DNA of 64,000 nucleotides from Neckera pumila (GCA_963969595.1 OZ018410.1:36437413-36501412), one strand, 5' to 3'; counted from the first letter of the stretch, positions 11,368-24,060 are shown. A program made the numbers and translations. Notes: generated by a model not told the origin, from the letters alone.

Positions 11368-11593
11368 TAAGGTAGGAGCACCTAAAACTAACCATTTACC
11401 CAATGGTGTCACTTTTTAGGTAAGGCAATGATTCTAGAACCTAAATCTAAGTGAACTAGAGATAGCTTATCATTTTGGTCAACAAACGATAAACTATCTA
11501 TGGTCTACCTAGATTTAGGTTCTAAAATAACTATGATGTCTAGAAAGTCACACCATTGGGAACATGTTGTTGGTTTTGGGTGCTCCTACCACA
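11368..11593. mobile_element. Foldback element: about 105-nt inverted arms
   Basis: AGGTAGGAGCACCTAAAACTAAC on the left pairs with GTTGGTTTTGGGTGCTCCTACC on the right. Pairing continues inward (CCCAATGGTGT / ACACCATTGGG, GAACCTAAATCTA / TAGATTTAGGTTC, GATAGCTTATC / GATAAACTATC), leaving almost no loop. A longer relative with the same termini lies at 20575-20955. A transcript would form a long hairpin of the sort that feeds small-RNA production; that role is inference. Confidence 0.75.
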
Positions 11594-11772
11594 GTGCATT
11601 GTTCAAGTTTGAAAATCAATACTCTTTTTTTGAAATTCAACTATACAAAAGTGTAGTGAATATTATAGAAATGTGTGGGAAACATTTCAGAGCACCTAAC
11701 TATATAGGTTTAAAGTTGCCCAATTTTTTTCAAGTAGCATAGCTTTTGATCTGAGCAACCAATTCAACTTTT

Positions 11773-12718
11773 TTAACCCCTAATTAAAAGTACCAAGGCC
11801 ATTTTTCTGTCAAAAAACACTCAAAACTGCCATTTTGGCTACGTACATCCAAGAACACAAAAAAAAACATTTTTTTAGAATCTAACCTTAGGATCTTGTA
11901 CTTCACTTATCAAAGATCATGTGGTAAAAATTTCATGAAGTTTGATCTTATAGATTGGAAGATATTAGCATTCAAAGTTGAAAAAGAAAGTTTTTCTGAA
12001 CACTGACCTGCAATTTCAGATGACTTTGACTGCCATTTGTGGAAATCTTTTGCAATACAAACTTTGAATTTAAAATTTTTTATGTTGAAGATGTAAATTG
12101 AAAGTCTACAAAAAAAATTTCAAAAAACACACACTTGATTTTCATTCATTAAAAAATTGTAAATTAGAAGTAGGTCCAAGATTGAAAAAAAAACTAAATC
12201 ATTAATAGCTCTTAGATGGGATTGAAATACAATAATCCCAATGGTGAGATTGTTTTAGCAAGCAAATACAACATTCTCAAAAAAAAATTTGTTAAAAATT
12301 GTGAAAATTGCATTCAAAATTGAAGCCTACAGGTTATATTTTCAAAAAGATGCTTAGATTGCCCTAAAGTAAAGATTGTCCATAACTTGCTCATTATTAG
12401 TCCAAATAAAATGAATCAAAGCTTCACATGTAGACAAAAATATAAACTTTTAGAGAAAAAAAAATTAAAATTTATTTTGACTTTTTGCCAAAAAAATTGT
12501 GATGCCTGCCGAGTTCACTTTGAGGCTTTTTGTGGTATAACTTTTGCTCCTGGGCACCAATTGAAATAAAAATTATATTCCCACGAAGCTAATCAATTTT
12601 TCTATCTTATGGAAAAGTTTAAAAAAGTTTAAAAAAGTTTCACTAAAAATTGAGCCGGTAGGTACCTGCCCGAAATCTAATTTGTCCCCCGAGAGGACAA
12701 TGGGACTTCAAGGGTTAA
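11773..12718. mobile_element. TTAA element, near-complete (938 bp)
   Basis: The left end is TTAA-CCCCTAATTAAAAGTACC and the right end GGACTTCAAGGG-TTAA. It contains TAACCTTAGGATCTTGTACTTC near 11882 and CATAACTTTTGCTCCTGGGC near 12536. The orientation is opposite to 4945-5529. Confidence 0.75.
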
Positions 12719-12857
12719 ATTTCCATGAAGAAGGTGCATGTTCCCACCTTGAATCAAATTGTTGAGAGCATCCGTTAAAATTTGACTTTGTATGACCCCA
12801 CCCGAATTTTCAAGTGTCCATTGAATAAATACTTGATCCTTCAGGGATTAAGAGGAA

Positions 12858-13431
12858 AAAGCAAGAATAAATTAAAGATCGACTGTCCCTAAAAAACTGT
12901 TTGTAAAATAGTCAATAAAAAACTCAAGTAGGTTCCTACAAAGTCAATTTTGAATGGATCTTCTCAAAATTTTGAACTACATGTGCCCCTCTTTTAGAAA
13001 AATTAAAAGAATTCAATAAGGGTACTCCGAACAAAAATTATAACGCCCTAAGTTTTTCAGGCAAAGTGGTTAGCATCCAACAGCTTGTGCAAATCCTCTA
13101 GTTAAGTTTTTCAGTACATAGTATTATGATACAATCTGCAGTTATAATTTTTTTAAGCTATACTACGTGCTAAAATCTCATTCCAAAGATAGTCAAAGTT
13201 TATAAACTAGGCAAGGCCAATAATTTGTTATTTTAACTTCAAATACAATACTCTTGCAGTCTACACTGTCAATGTTTCTCAAATTTTTTTCCAAAATATT
13301 CCCACAGTAGTCTAATACAACTCCAAAGGGCTAAAATTTAAAAAAAAAAATTCTATTTCTTTTCAGTGCATTAGAAAATAGTAGTTTTTGATTATTTCAA
13401 TGAGCGACATACCTTGTCCTTTGACCTTCAA
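12858..13431. mobile_element. Degraded TTAA element
   Basis: The family order is kept in outline: GACTGTCCC near 12880, AGTAGGTTCCTAC near 12927, a GTCTACACTGTCAATG block near 13260, and a decayed right end TTGTCCTTTGACCTTCAA. Both termini have lost GGGG. Confidence 0.45.
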
Positions 13432-14493
13432 CCCCTGAAGACCCAAAGAGGTCCTTCCATCAAAATCACTTCTATATTGTTGTTTCCTAAAATCGAATCA
13501 ATTTTTAATTCTTTTGTAGAATTCTTTTTTTACAAGATATAATTGTAGAGCCTATTTCAATGCTATAAAATTAATCAACATTGAAATGTCAAAGAATTCA
13601 ATTGTATAGATTTTGGTAAAAAAGTTTTAGGGAGAATGATTTCTGAGGGAAGGGGACATGTCTCAAAATTTTCTCTAACAAAAATTTGTCATTTTTTTGG
13701 CTAAATGCAACTGTAAAGTCCTTGGGAGCAGGGCTTTTTTTTCGCACTGTAGAGCAACAGTGGAACCCTTGCGTGCCCTCCTAGCAAAGGTCAATATGGG
13801 GAGGGAGCAAGGCAGAGTAGTTGAAATGCTCTGACAGATCCTCGAATCTGGCGAAACATCGCCAAAAAAAAAAGCCCTGCTTGGGAGTCTGCTCCATATA
13901 TTTTTTTGGCATACACTTGCATGATCGAGGAATTTTATTTGTATGTAGGGATATTATCTTAGGTCCTTTGAATTTTAGGCACCCTTCAATTGTGTAATAT
14001 CTAATTTGTAAGGAACCTATTAGTAAATATAAAATATACAATTATAACCTTTGAAGGACCTTTTTTTATTTATAAAATTATTTTTTGCAAATCCAAGCAC
14101 ATCTTTAAATGTTGTAAAAATTTGCTAAAAAACAAATCAACCATTTTGAAAAATGACCTACAATTAAGCAAACTAAGCATACCTTTTTAGTATACTTTTA
14201 AACACATAAAACATTAAAGGATGAAAAACACAAGTAAATGGAACAACGGCTCAAACCCTAAGTGTGCCTTCCTTGACCAAGGCAAATGATGGAACCCCAA
14301 AATTGCCACGCCATCCTAAATTTGCTAGAAAATAGTATTGATACAAGCAGTACATCAAAAGTACCAATCCATGCATTGTGCAATTTTGGGGTGCATAGGT
14401 AACAAAATATCATATACAATATAAGGGTTCCTAGCCAAAAAAATTCATTTAGAATGCTTTGGTATTTTGTTTGGCTTTTGGCATATTTGGTAT
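13432..14493. other. Decayed repeat DNA around an hAT miniature; little else
   Basis: Two left-terminus-like phrases, AACCCCTGAAGACCC near 13431 and AACCTTTGAAGGACC near 14045, suggest more TTAA-family relics without matching right ends. An hAT miniature at 13721-13887 splits the first. No coding signal. Confidence 0.35.
13721..13887. mobile_element. hAT-type MITE (151 bp), perfect 8-bp duplication
   Basis: CTTGGGAG directly precedes CAGGGCTTTTTTTTCG (13729) and directly follows AAAAAAGCCCTG (ending 13879). CAGGG ends plus an 8-bp duplication are the hallmark of hAT miniatures. The perfect duplication suggests a fairly young insertion. Confidence 0.9.
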
Positions 14494-15407
14494 TTAACCT
14501 CTAACTCCGAAGGCATCTTTTCATAAAATAAGACACTCAAAACTAGCATTTCTATTGCAAAGCGTCACAAACTTTAGAACTTACTATTTTTTCACATCGA
14601 TCTACATGATCTTGCACTAGACTAGTATAAAAATATGTGGAAGAAACTTTAAAAGCTTTGACGGCGTGGATTGCAAGATGTTTGTGTTCTAAGTGAATAA
14701 ATCCAAATTTTTTCACCTAGCCTAACTAGATTTTCAAGCTTTGATTCTTAGCCTACAATTTTTGCACTACATAATTTGAATTTCTAATTTTCTATATTGA
14801 AAAATTAAGTTGAAAGTCTAGAATTGAATTTCAATAAAACTACACTTGATTTTTATTCTTCAAATTTTTTTTAAGCTCGAGATTGAAGGAAAAACTAAAT
14901 CATTAATAACTCTAAGATAGAATTAAAAATCACTAATTCCAAAGGTGAGATTGTTCTAGTAAGCCACTTAAATCCTATAGAGATTGTTTTTAAAAAATTG
15001 CAAAATTTGAGTTTAAAAACTAATTTGAAAGTTGTTTTTTCAGAAAGATGCTTAGACTATCCCAAAAACAAGATTTTCCATAAATTTGTCATCAATAATC
15101 CAAATAGAATGAATCAAATTTTTCCATGAAGACAAACATGCATTCTATGTAAAAAAAGACTCAAAATTTTATTTTGACTTTTAAAGATTCATTTTGTGCT
15201 GCTTAATAAACTCCCTTTTGGGCGTAGGATGGTATTAATTTTGCCTTTAGTCACCAATGTCTTGAAATAAAAATTATATTTGTAGAAACCTAATGTGTTT
15301 CTTATCTTCAAAAAAAATTCAAAAAATCCCAACAAAAAATGAGGTAGTAGGAATCTACCCAAAATCTATTTTGTCCCTCAAGGTGACAATGGGAATTTAG
15401 GGGTGAA
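14494..15407. mobile_element. TTAA element, full length, slightly decayed (about 906 bp)
   Basis: It begins TTAACCTCTAACTCCGAAGG and ends GGGAATTTAGGGGTGAA, where TTAA has become TGAA. It is the best template for the interrupted copy at 1455-3411. Confidence 0.7.
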
Positions 15408-17155
15408 AAATTATATGTTTTAACGCAAAAAAAAAAGTGCAATATATTGCGGACGAAATTAATAGATAGTTTGGTTGCAATTTTCTTTGATCCCAATCCA
15501 TTACCTTCCAATAATTAATGGCACAACTATCAAATCAAAGAACATCAATATTCTTGGAACATATTATCAAGGTTGGAACAAATTCAAAACAACAATACTA
15601 CAACATTGCAAAGGAAACTCAACTTCCATGCACTTGATCAATACAATCAGTAGGGTAGAAGAAAGAAAATGGCATAGAATACAAAGAGAAACAATTTTTA
15701 AACGTGAGGAATGTAAAAAATACACCACAAAACCAATAAAATATATGCGTACAATGATATATGCACTTGTAATTGCTACAAATTGCAACGAAGAAATATT
15801 GCTATTAAATTGCAAAGCTTATTTCCATTTAATTGCATTCAGCAAAATGAATAAATTCCAACATAATATTTGGATAACTTGATATTGCCATTTGTGCAAA
15901 TTGTTGAGCAAATCTACATGTCTACATTCATTACTTTACTAAATTCTCAAGTTTTGCCTTAATCTTGACAAAAGTTTGTTAAGGGACAATCATTTCAAAA
16001 CAGAGTGAGTATAAATTTTCTAACTTTTAGTGATAGGTGCACAATAAATTGACACAAATTGCTAATGTTTGTACATTTTCAAAATGAATGTCTTCATCCT
16101 TGATGCACCATTTTTTGGTTAATGATGATTTTGTACCTACCTACAAGTACAAGGAGAAAATTTTGCGATAGTATGAAACATGTGAAATTTGCATTGGGAT
16201 TGCACCTAAGATCAACATTGGACCTCAAGGTAATAGAGATCCTTTCCAAAGAGCAAGCCTCAACAAAGCATCCCATATGACTATGTGCCCCTTATTAGGT
16301 TATACACAAAGCATCTAAGACACGGACAAAGTGTTTTCATAAATTAAAGATAGTATCTCTAGTACCCTGTCATAAAGCCTTTGTAGTGTATTTAGAATTT
16401 GAGGTCGTCACCCAACTAAATAATAAATTTTAGTCTAGGTAATGCCTATGGTAGTGTGTAATAAAAATAACCACATTACAATGGCTTATATCTTAATTAC
16501 ATTTATGAATTAAGAAATGTAAGGATGCATTTTTATTTTTTCTTAACTTTACAAAGCTGGAATTTTATAGGCCATATCTTTGAAATTGTATAGTTTATTA
16601 AGTGAATGCCACCGAATTTTGAGGGTAAATATTTGAAAACCTGCACTTCAATTTTACAAGGATTAGGGTAAATAGGAGATTATTTTTGTGACAATTAGAG
16701 GTAGATATAGGAGGCTTTTGATAACTTGAAGCAATAATTGTATGTCATTGCAAAATAATACAGCAATCAATGAGATGTAGTTTCAAAACCTTATTATCAA
16801 TTGAAGTACTTTAGGAAAAACAAAAATCCCATTTGACTGTGCCCATCAACTATAGGCTTCAACCAATCAACACCTGTTCATTTGTACTATCCATAGAATG
16901 CCAATTTTTTTGTTGGACTGACCTCTCATTGCCTAGATCTTGCTCCCAAAACAACATGTAGTAAGGATTTCAAGTATTATATACAACATATCTTCAACAA
17001 CTTTTCCATGCCATTTGCATGATTTCCTTTTCTCATCCTATGATTTGCCAAAGTTGTAATAATTTTTTGTCTTTTTCATGCCATGGGCTTTGTTGTACTT
17101 CTTTTTTTTTGCAATTCAATCTTCTTTTCATTTGTCCCCCCCAAAGGAAAAAAAA
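15408..17155. other. Long stretch without a supported feature
   Basis: A 135-codon open frame (15475-15882, plus strand, TTG as first codon) is the only notable item. It shows no domain I recognise and has Ile/Lys/Asn-heavy composition expected of AT-rich DNA. The rest has frequent stops in all frames. Confidence 0.35.
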
Positions 17156-17235
17156 TACTCCCTTTGTTTCTGAATAATAGTGTTTCATTTGTAAATACAA
17201 AGAAACATAGATATTATTCAAAAAAACAGGGAGTA
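17156..17235. mobile_element. Minimal Stowaway MITE (76 bp)
   Basis: TA-CTCCCTTTGTTTCTGAATAAT pairs with ATTATTCAAAAAAACAGGGAG-TA, and the middle also pairs (TGTTTCATTTGTA...TACAAAGAAACA). The element is almost entirely a hairpin, which is the shortest form such elements take. Confidence 0.85.
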
Positions 17236-17839
17236 GTAAACTAGGGTGCGCTTACATGCTGTCTCAGATAGGCAGCTTTGCGCCTAATCCAAGTAATAAG
17301 ACAAAATGGGCTCAACCGATTGTCACCTACCGAGATGGGCAACATAAAAAGAGGAGCTCAATTTTCAACCGATATCAATGGACAATCCCATTAGTGGAGG
17401 CTAGTCAATCTTGAGAGAATCTAATACGTGTCGAGTTCTTACCATATCCCTCCAACAAGTCCACATGATGGTGCAATTGCTATTTCCACATATAACACCC
17501 CTTGTTGCACTTTGTCCATTGAGCTACCATGTAAGGAGGCCCTTACTGCTTGTTTTCTATTGAGTCTATTTTGATTGTTCAAAGTCTAAACGTAGATATT
17601 GTGCCTTACTCTACGCGTTTCCAACAATAGTGCTCTCAAGTTCTAATTCCACACCATTCATTCAAAACTTAGCGATTCTCAAAGCCCTCCTAATAATAAG
17701 CTAAACCCTCTCTAAAAAACCACATGACCAGCCTACCAGCACAAAAAGATAAAAAGAAAAATTTACCCAAATGATTACCAAGACCCAGGGAACTGAAATA
17801 AAATATTTATAAAAATGATTGAGGGTGAGAAATGGAAAA
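17236..17839. other. Spacer containing a dispersed repeat segment
   Basis: About 17355-17515 resembles 49493-49640 in order and phrase (TCAATCTTGAG(A/G)GAATC, then ATCCCTC, then GCAATTGCT). The family is unidentified and no ends are visible. Otherwise no feature. Confidence 0.4.
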
Positions 17840-17886
17840 AACAATAGTCTCGTTAAAACAAAAAAAACAAAAAAAAACAATAGTCT
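17840..17886 (+). mobile_element. Possible tail-only retrotransposed fragment with 11-bp duplication
   Basis: AACAATAGTCT (17840-17850) recurs at 17876-17886, enclosing a 25-bp A-rich segment. This fits a 3'-tail-only insertion but could equally be slippage in A-rich DNA. Confidence 0.35.
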
Positions 17887-17929
17887 AGTTGCCGGATTCT
17901 GAAAATAAGCCGACCTGCCTGAAATTCGA

Positions 17930-18219
17930 GGGACACAACTTAACTTTTCGAACGTAGCCCTCCCTTCCAAGGCGGGCCGTGAGTGCCGTCTTCTCCTCAA
18001 TCATCTGCCGTAGGAGACTAGGAGGGCGGGCCGCCAGACAGCCCACCCTCAAATCCAGGCTCTTGATTTCCAATCCCAGCCGTCCGATCACCCCGCCCAC
18101 CGCACCCCCCCCTTGCGCTAGATCCGGTTCGAAACCGCGTGGACACACACGTACAGGGGGTACTGTGGAGCATCCATCTTTAGACGGCGAGCATTTCCAT
18201 CATTAGAATCGCTTCGAAG
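17930..18219. other. GC-richer island
   Basis: Base composition jumps above the surroundings (GGCGGGCCGTGAGTGCCG, CACCCCGCCCACCGCACCCC). Overlapping frames occur on both strands, but none has a domain or convincing start context. It may be an old 5' gene region or a foreign insertion. Confidence 0.35.
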
Positions 18220-18524
18220 GTGGGCACCAGGGCTTTTTTTTTCATTTTTTGAGAAGTGCCGTAGTGGCGATATAAAATTTTGCAGTGGTGCTTCAAATTT
18301 CAACATTCATCCATATCAAATAGAAAATGCACATATCACATGTCTATAATTTGGTTTTCATCCACAATCTGGCAATTTCATTAAATTTTTTTTTACTTTG
18401 AATTTTTTCTGGCGATTTCATCCAAGTTTTTTGTCATTTTTTGTACCATTTTTTTCTGGTGCAATTATTTTTTCTGGTGCAATCTGGCACCAGAAAGCAA
18501 AAAAAAAAAAGCCCTGGTGGGCAC
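18220..18524. mobile_element. hAT-type MITE (289 bp), perfect 8-bp duplication
   Basis: GTGGGCAC flanks both sides (18220-18227, 18517-18524) of CAGGGCTTTTTTTTTC...AAAAAAGCCCTG. The interior has CACATATCACATGT and TTTTCATCCACAATCTGGC, which recur in the relic at 19078-19315 and, inverted, in the copy at 32446-32735. Confidence 0.9.
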
Positions 18525-18689
18525 CCTCCCAAAACCGCCACTTTTCGATATTGGGCCTAATTTAGTTAGTTACTATTACTAAACTGGTCAAATTTTCCAT
18601 TGATTTTTTACTCGTTGGCTGGCCACAACTAAGGGAAAGGAAGGGAAAGGAGGTTCTAAGACTTCCAACGCACCAATAACGGCCATTTA

Positions 18690-19560
18690 GATACCGTACG
18701 CAAAAGTTAGGAAGGGTCAAAGGTTTCATTTTTCTTTCGTAGAATGTTCTGAAATCGTTTCTTCTATATAGTGGGTACATACAATAGGATCTCTCTAAAG
18801 TAATAGAGTTGGGACCAGTGTCACACATTGCCATATTAGAGAGGTTGTTACATTAGAGAGGGTCATGATGTTCGTATGTGGTTTATATTATTAAGTTGGG
18901 ACTAGCAATCAATATTGTACTTCCTGACAATGCTTTATTGGTTTAGAGAGTATTGGATTAGGGAGGTTCTATTGTATTGGTTTTAGAGATGCTACCCATC
19001 AGTATGCAAATGTTACATATGGTCAAAGCTTTCATTTTTTGGGGGGTAGATGTTTTGAAATTGTTTCTTCTACATCAATTTTTTTTTTTAAATTTTAAAT
19101 TTATATATATATTTTTTTAAATCATGAAGTGCCAAAGTGGTGCCTGAAGTGCTCCAAATTTCAACTTTCATTCACTAATTGGATAGAAAGTATCTCATTA
19201 GCACATATCACATATTTCCAATTCTATTTTCATCCACAATTTGGCTATTTCATCTACAATTTTCATCCAAGATTCTTTTTTAATTTGAATTTTTTGGGCA
19301 ATTTGCCACCCTTTCAACACTATGCATGTTTCAAGGACAAGGTACATGGCCGATTACTTTGGTGCAAATGACCACCAAATTGCCCAAAAAAGAAACCGTG
19401 TTCTACATAGGTACAAATTGGTTTTGGAGATGTATCCACCAGTTACCTTCCAGTATGCAAAAGTTACAAAGGGTCAAAGCTTTCCTTTTTCTTTTGAAAT
19501 CGTTTCTTCTACATAGGTACATACTGGTTCTGGAGATGTACCAGGTACCCACCAGTTCTA
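18690..19560. repeat. Locally repeated segments, three copies plus a 106-bp tandem
   Basis: A block of about 80 bp (GGGTCAAAG...TTTCATTTTT...GAAATCGTTTCTTCTA) occurs near 18703, 19002 and 19454. A 106-bp tandem unit (TTCTACATAGGTACA...GGAGATGTA) starts at 19401 and 19507. The overlapping frames here are by-products. Confidence 0.7.
19078..19315. mobile_element. Degraded relative of the 289-bp hAT MITE
   Basis: It retains GAAGTGCCAAAGTGGTGC, CACATATCACATATTTCC and TTTTCATCCACAATTTGGC in the order of 18228-18516. Terminal CAGGG and any duplication have been lost. Confidence 0.55.
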
Positions 19561-19979
19561 GACAGGCAGGGTGTAAATTACCGACTTTATTACTTCTTCA
19601 TTTCTTTTCTTACTTTTGCCTGCTTTGGATTCATTTGTATTATTAGAATACTATTAAACGGGGATTACCCTGGATTGGGACCAACGGAATCAAATTTATT
19701 GAATGCATGGTTGTGTGAATGTCACGGACTCTTTTTCTTTTTTGTTTGATTCCTGCCCCCCCTTCCCTCAGTTTTTTTTATTACATCCGTTTTTTTCTGC
19801 ACCAGTGAGTACGGCAGGTAAGCCTATTAATAATTGGCGTGGGGCAAATTTGAAAGCATCAAACACATACATAGAGAAAAAGTAAGTCAAGTCAAGTTAT
19901 TATGTGATGATGACCCGATCTTTTTTTTTTCTTTCCCAGAATACTCCATAGGGAGATAGCGTATCCCTCAAATTGCTGA

Positions 19980-20320
19980 ATGGAGGGGATTCTTTCCTTT
20001 GTTGGTTCACGTGTCACAAGGGGTGGGTGGTTTCCGCCTTTCTGGGGATTGGACCATAGAGGGAATGGCGAGCACCCCGGGATGGGATTGAAGCAGGGCC
20101 CGCAACTGGGCTCGAGAAAAACGATATGGAACCTCGTCACTGGCCCACTGCATGGTGCATGACCCCGGCCCTTGGGCGCTCACTTCACTTGTGCGCAAAT
20201 CTACGTGCAAGGAAACCAAGTACATTGGGCCACTATTCCACAAGGATAGTGCGCCGCTTCGAGAACTGGGAATGGGCACTGGTTTCAATGATCGTGGGGG
20301 GGTGCGCACACGCCTGATGA
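19980..20320. other. GC-richer island with overlapping open frames
   Basis: Composition is well above the background (GCACCCCGGGATGGG, GACCCCGGCCCTTGGGCGC). Three or four frames stay open for 60-100 codons on both strands, the usual consequence of fewer stop codons in GC-rich DNA. I recognise no domain, so no gene is called. Confidence 0.35.
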
Positions 20321-20574
20321 ATAGGAGTTGAAATTGGAGCTTGATTGAAGAAGAAGGAAAGGAAAACGAACACGAGATAAAATTAGAGCAGCCAGATGAT
20401 GATGGTCGTAGTGATTGAGTATATATTTACTGTATAGCATAGTCAAGAGGTCTATGAATTTTGAGTCAATGATTTCACTATGATTATCAAGTCGGATTAC
20501 AATGTTTGTCGTCAGTTTCAAGTAAAAATTAGAGTTTGTGCATCACAACTTTGCAAGAATGGAAAATAGTCTTG

Positions 20575-20955
20575 TAAGGTAGAAGCACCAATTGTCAACC
20601 ACGCTCGGTACTCAACCTGTAGGGGTGTAGGATTTCTAAGCAAGGCTAGGACAAATATCCAACCAAAGGTTATGACATATGTCCTGAAGTAGTGAGCAAG
20701 AAAGTAGGAAGTAGTGAGCAGGAAAATAATTCTTGAATGAACGGAATTGGAAGACTCTAGACATTGGCTTCTAGTGAAATGCACTTTCTGGCTCCCAAAA
20801 TTCACAGTAATTTCAGTTTTGGGAATATAATTCTGAAAAATTTCCAATCCCCATATTTCTTGTCTTCCTACATGGGAAAAAATTCCACCACCTCTTACTG
20901 AGTACGATCTGCTCCAAAATTGCTTAAATGATCGACTATTGGTGCTTCTACTTTA
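20575..20955. mobile_element. TA-flanked element related to the foldback at 11368
   Basis: The left end TA-AGGTAGAAGCACCAATTG and right end ATTGGTGCTTCTACTT-TA match the termini at 11370 and 11591. The 377-bp interior is not fully palindromic and contains a short GTAGTGAGCA(A/G)GAAA duplication near 20690-20725. Confidence 0.65.
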
Positions 20956-21280
20956 CTCTCTCTCATTCTGGTGTACACTTTGGTGTGGGTCTTGAACAAA
21001 TGGACTCTTCATGAACACTAGAGTTCCTTTTTTCTTTTAAAAATGAGCCCAGTTTGTTTAATTTTAAAATAGATAAAGAAAAATCTTGTTTAAACATTAA
21101 ATTCTCTTCTTGTGTGTATGTGTGTTTTTAGTAAAAAGGGATTTTTCTAGCCATGTCACAAAGTCAAAGGAATTTTTGGGATTAATTGCATACTTGCAGG
21201 TTTAGAGGTTGTATCATTGATGTTGTACTTTGGTAGATTAAAGCACCCTAATTAAGAAATTTGAGCATTGTTTGGTGCTT

Positions 21281-22213
21281 TATCTTCTAAAGGACCAAAC
21301 GGCTTTTTTTTTGGCAACATAGCGATTTTGGGTAGCTCACTACAAACAAAAAATTTATTTTTGCTTTGAAATTTTCACACAATATGTGCTTGAGGAGTAG
21401 CTTTAAGGCAAGACAATTTTCATAACTTTTGACTACATGATCAAAAAGTTATTGTATGATATGTAGTTTTCATTGCTCGGCTTACACTCAAAGAATTCTT
21501 GAAAATTTACTTTCTTCATAAACAAAAATTTGGAATTGGTTTTCTAGATTTATATATGCACAAAAAGCTTTGAATCAATCTATTTTGATTAATGAGATAA
21601 AAGTTATGAGGAGTTTTAGTTTGTGGGTAGTTATGGAATTTCTACTTTGTAATAAACTTGGAAGTCCTCTATTTAATTCAATTTTCAGTATTTTTGAAAA
21701 AAAAATCAAAAATTGGGTGGAGATTGTTTATTACAATATTGCAATCATTGGGGTTGGCATTTTTTAATTCTGTAACTAATTCTTAGCAATTTTGTATTTT
21801 GAATCATTCTCTAGTTCTTTCTACTTACTGTTGTTTTTCCTATATGTTGTACAATTCCATATGATCTAGAAAATTTTCAAGCATAGAGCCAACTTGCCTT
21901 GAAAAATGAATCCAAAGAATTACCATCATTTTAGACATTTTTTCATACAAATGTGACCTTGTAAAGTGCAGTTGCTCGATTTCTTACAAGACCCAAACAA
22001 GGCTCTTTGTAAACTCAAACACTAATATCTTGCAATCCACATGGTGGAAATTTCTATAAATAATTCCTCATCTTTTTAAACTAGCGTACTACAAGATTCT
22101 ATGGTTATATGTGTCCAAATTTTATTTTATTTCCTAAAATTGGTACTTGTACTAGAAATTATACTTTTGGAACGCTTTTTGGTGAGAACATAGTCAAAAA
22201 CCTTCAGAGGTTA
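21281..22213. mobile_element. Decayed TTAA element, subfamily B, reverse orientation
   Basis: CTTCTAAAGGACCAAACGGC near 21283 corresponds to CCCTAAAGGACCAAGC at 48760. The end CTTTTTGGTGAGAACATAG...CTTCAGAGGTTA corresponds to the inverted start of 30533. The block ACAAGATTCTATGGTTATA lies near 22090. Both TTAA ends are mutated. Confidence 0.55.
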
Positions 22214-24060
22214 TGGTCCATTGTACACCCCCATAGAGGTCCATTTTTTTCTGTACATTTGAATGTGCAAGAGTATAAACATTTAAATAATTAATTCTCA
22301 CTTTGGCTCTTCAACCCTAGTGTTTTGCAACCCTAGTGTTTTGCAATCGAACATTGCTTCAAGACACTTTAGCTAAAATCAGAGCTGAATCTTCACTTCA
22401 ATTTTTTAATGAATTCAAACATAGGAACTTTTCGTTAGCTTATTAAGTATGTTTTCTTAAATTTCTTGATAAAAATGCCCATTGATTGCAAGATCATAAT
22501 CGAGTTAAGTGTACAGATCAAACCTAATTGTAACAATGGTGTCAGAGGAGGTTTAACTAAGAATAGTAAAAAGAAACACAATACCAAATTCTATCAGACT
22601 CTAGTTTTGGTACTCTAAAGATTTTTTAAATTTTTCTCAAATTGCGGCTCTTGGTCTTGCATTGCACAGGCTTTACAATCAAGTCTATTGCCTACAGTCA
22701 TTTAAAAGCAAATCTTTTATTGCGCTTTTAAAAGGTGAAGTTTTGTCTTTCAAATTATTGGCAAAAAATGAATTGCCACAATTTATATGTTTAGGCACAA
22801 AATTTGAAAAAGAGTTCAAATTACATGAATGAAAAAGTTATACTAAAAATCAATTCTAGTTCTTGCTTGAAAGGAGGTACAAGAAGAAAGAAATATATAT
22901 TAGGTGATAACTTTGATATGAAATGGAGAAATATAAATCCTGATGATGGATGTTCTAGTAAGGAAAAAAAGTATTGAAAAATTGAGTTGAAAAAACCTTA
23001 TAACTTTTGGAATACCCACATTAAAATGACATGAAGCAAATGTTTCCATGTAGTACATGATGAATAGGAACTTTCCTCAAAAATTCATATCAAAAATTCA
23101 GAAATACTAATAGCTTGAGTATATCCAAATTCACAAAAATTTCAAAGTCATGTTTTTAGTCCTTCAAAATTAACTTAAAATAGTCACATTAACTTAAACA
23201 CTAACCTAGATCATTTGACATAACTTAGAACATTCTAATATCTTCGTTTATTAACTTTATCTATTGATATATAGATTTAAAATTGTGCATCTCTAATTGT
23301 TTTTGTGTTCTTCAAAACCTAATGTATATTTGCAATATTTTTACATATAGGTTATTTTCATATTAATTAAAAAGAGTTTACAATATCTATGGTATTCAAG
23401 AATAAACTCTAGATACGAGTGATTCTATTGTATATTATTATTGATGGTACAACATAATTTTGAGCTTTGCTAGTAAAATGTGCATCGAAACAAGTCATTT
23501 GTATTTATTTTTATCTCATTTTTTTAACTATAAATAATAAGAAGACATCATAATATCTTCATCAATAAAAATAATTCATCTAGAATGATGGAATTTAGAA
23601 AATCCCTTAGTGTTTTCACGTTCAAAATTTGGACAATGAACAGAGAGGTTCCAAGGGCTTTTTTCCTGCAAAAGTTTTCATTTAGTCAAATCAACGCTTG
23701 ATGTTATAAATCCCATTTTTGTATGATGGATTTGATGAAGTTGAAATAGATAATATATACTTATAAAGATATAAAAATAAATATGCAAAAATACAAGAAA
23801 GGGTTCAAGCGCCAAACAGTTTAATCAAATGTGTGACTACTAAAATTATACAGTTAGATCTTACCATTCATTGTAAATTTTGCAAAACAACTTAATTTTG
23901 AAATATTGAGCTATCAATTACAATAAGTTGATAAATTTTTGGAAATTTAGAATTTGTAGTATAGAACAAAAATTAGATAGGACAACATGTGTATTTTTTT
24001 TTTGTTGAAATCAAACATAAAAATAATCATTTCAAAGCTAGCAATTGAGTTTGGAAAAAA
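22214..24060. other. Long stretch with nothing recognised
   Basis: AT-rich. Small curiosities only: a 16-bp CCCTAGTGTTTTGCAA tandem at 22315-22347. No coding frame or terminal repeat that I would defend. Confidence 0.35.

Noticed and set aside
15475..15882. 135-codon plus-strand open frame
   Set aside because: It starts at TTG, has composition expected of AT-rich DNA and no recognisable domain. A minus-strand frame of 82 codons overlaps it.
18115..18150. GGTTCGAAACC resembling a tRNA T-arm
   Set aside because: No acceptor stem, D-arm or anticodon arm can be placed around it on either strand.
20007..20317. Several 60-100-codon frames on both strands
   Set aside because: The GC-rich island lowers stop frequency; no frame is preferred and no family is recognised.
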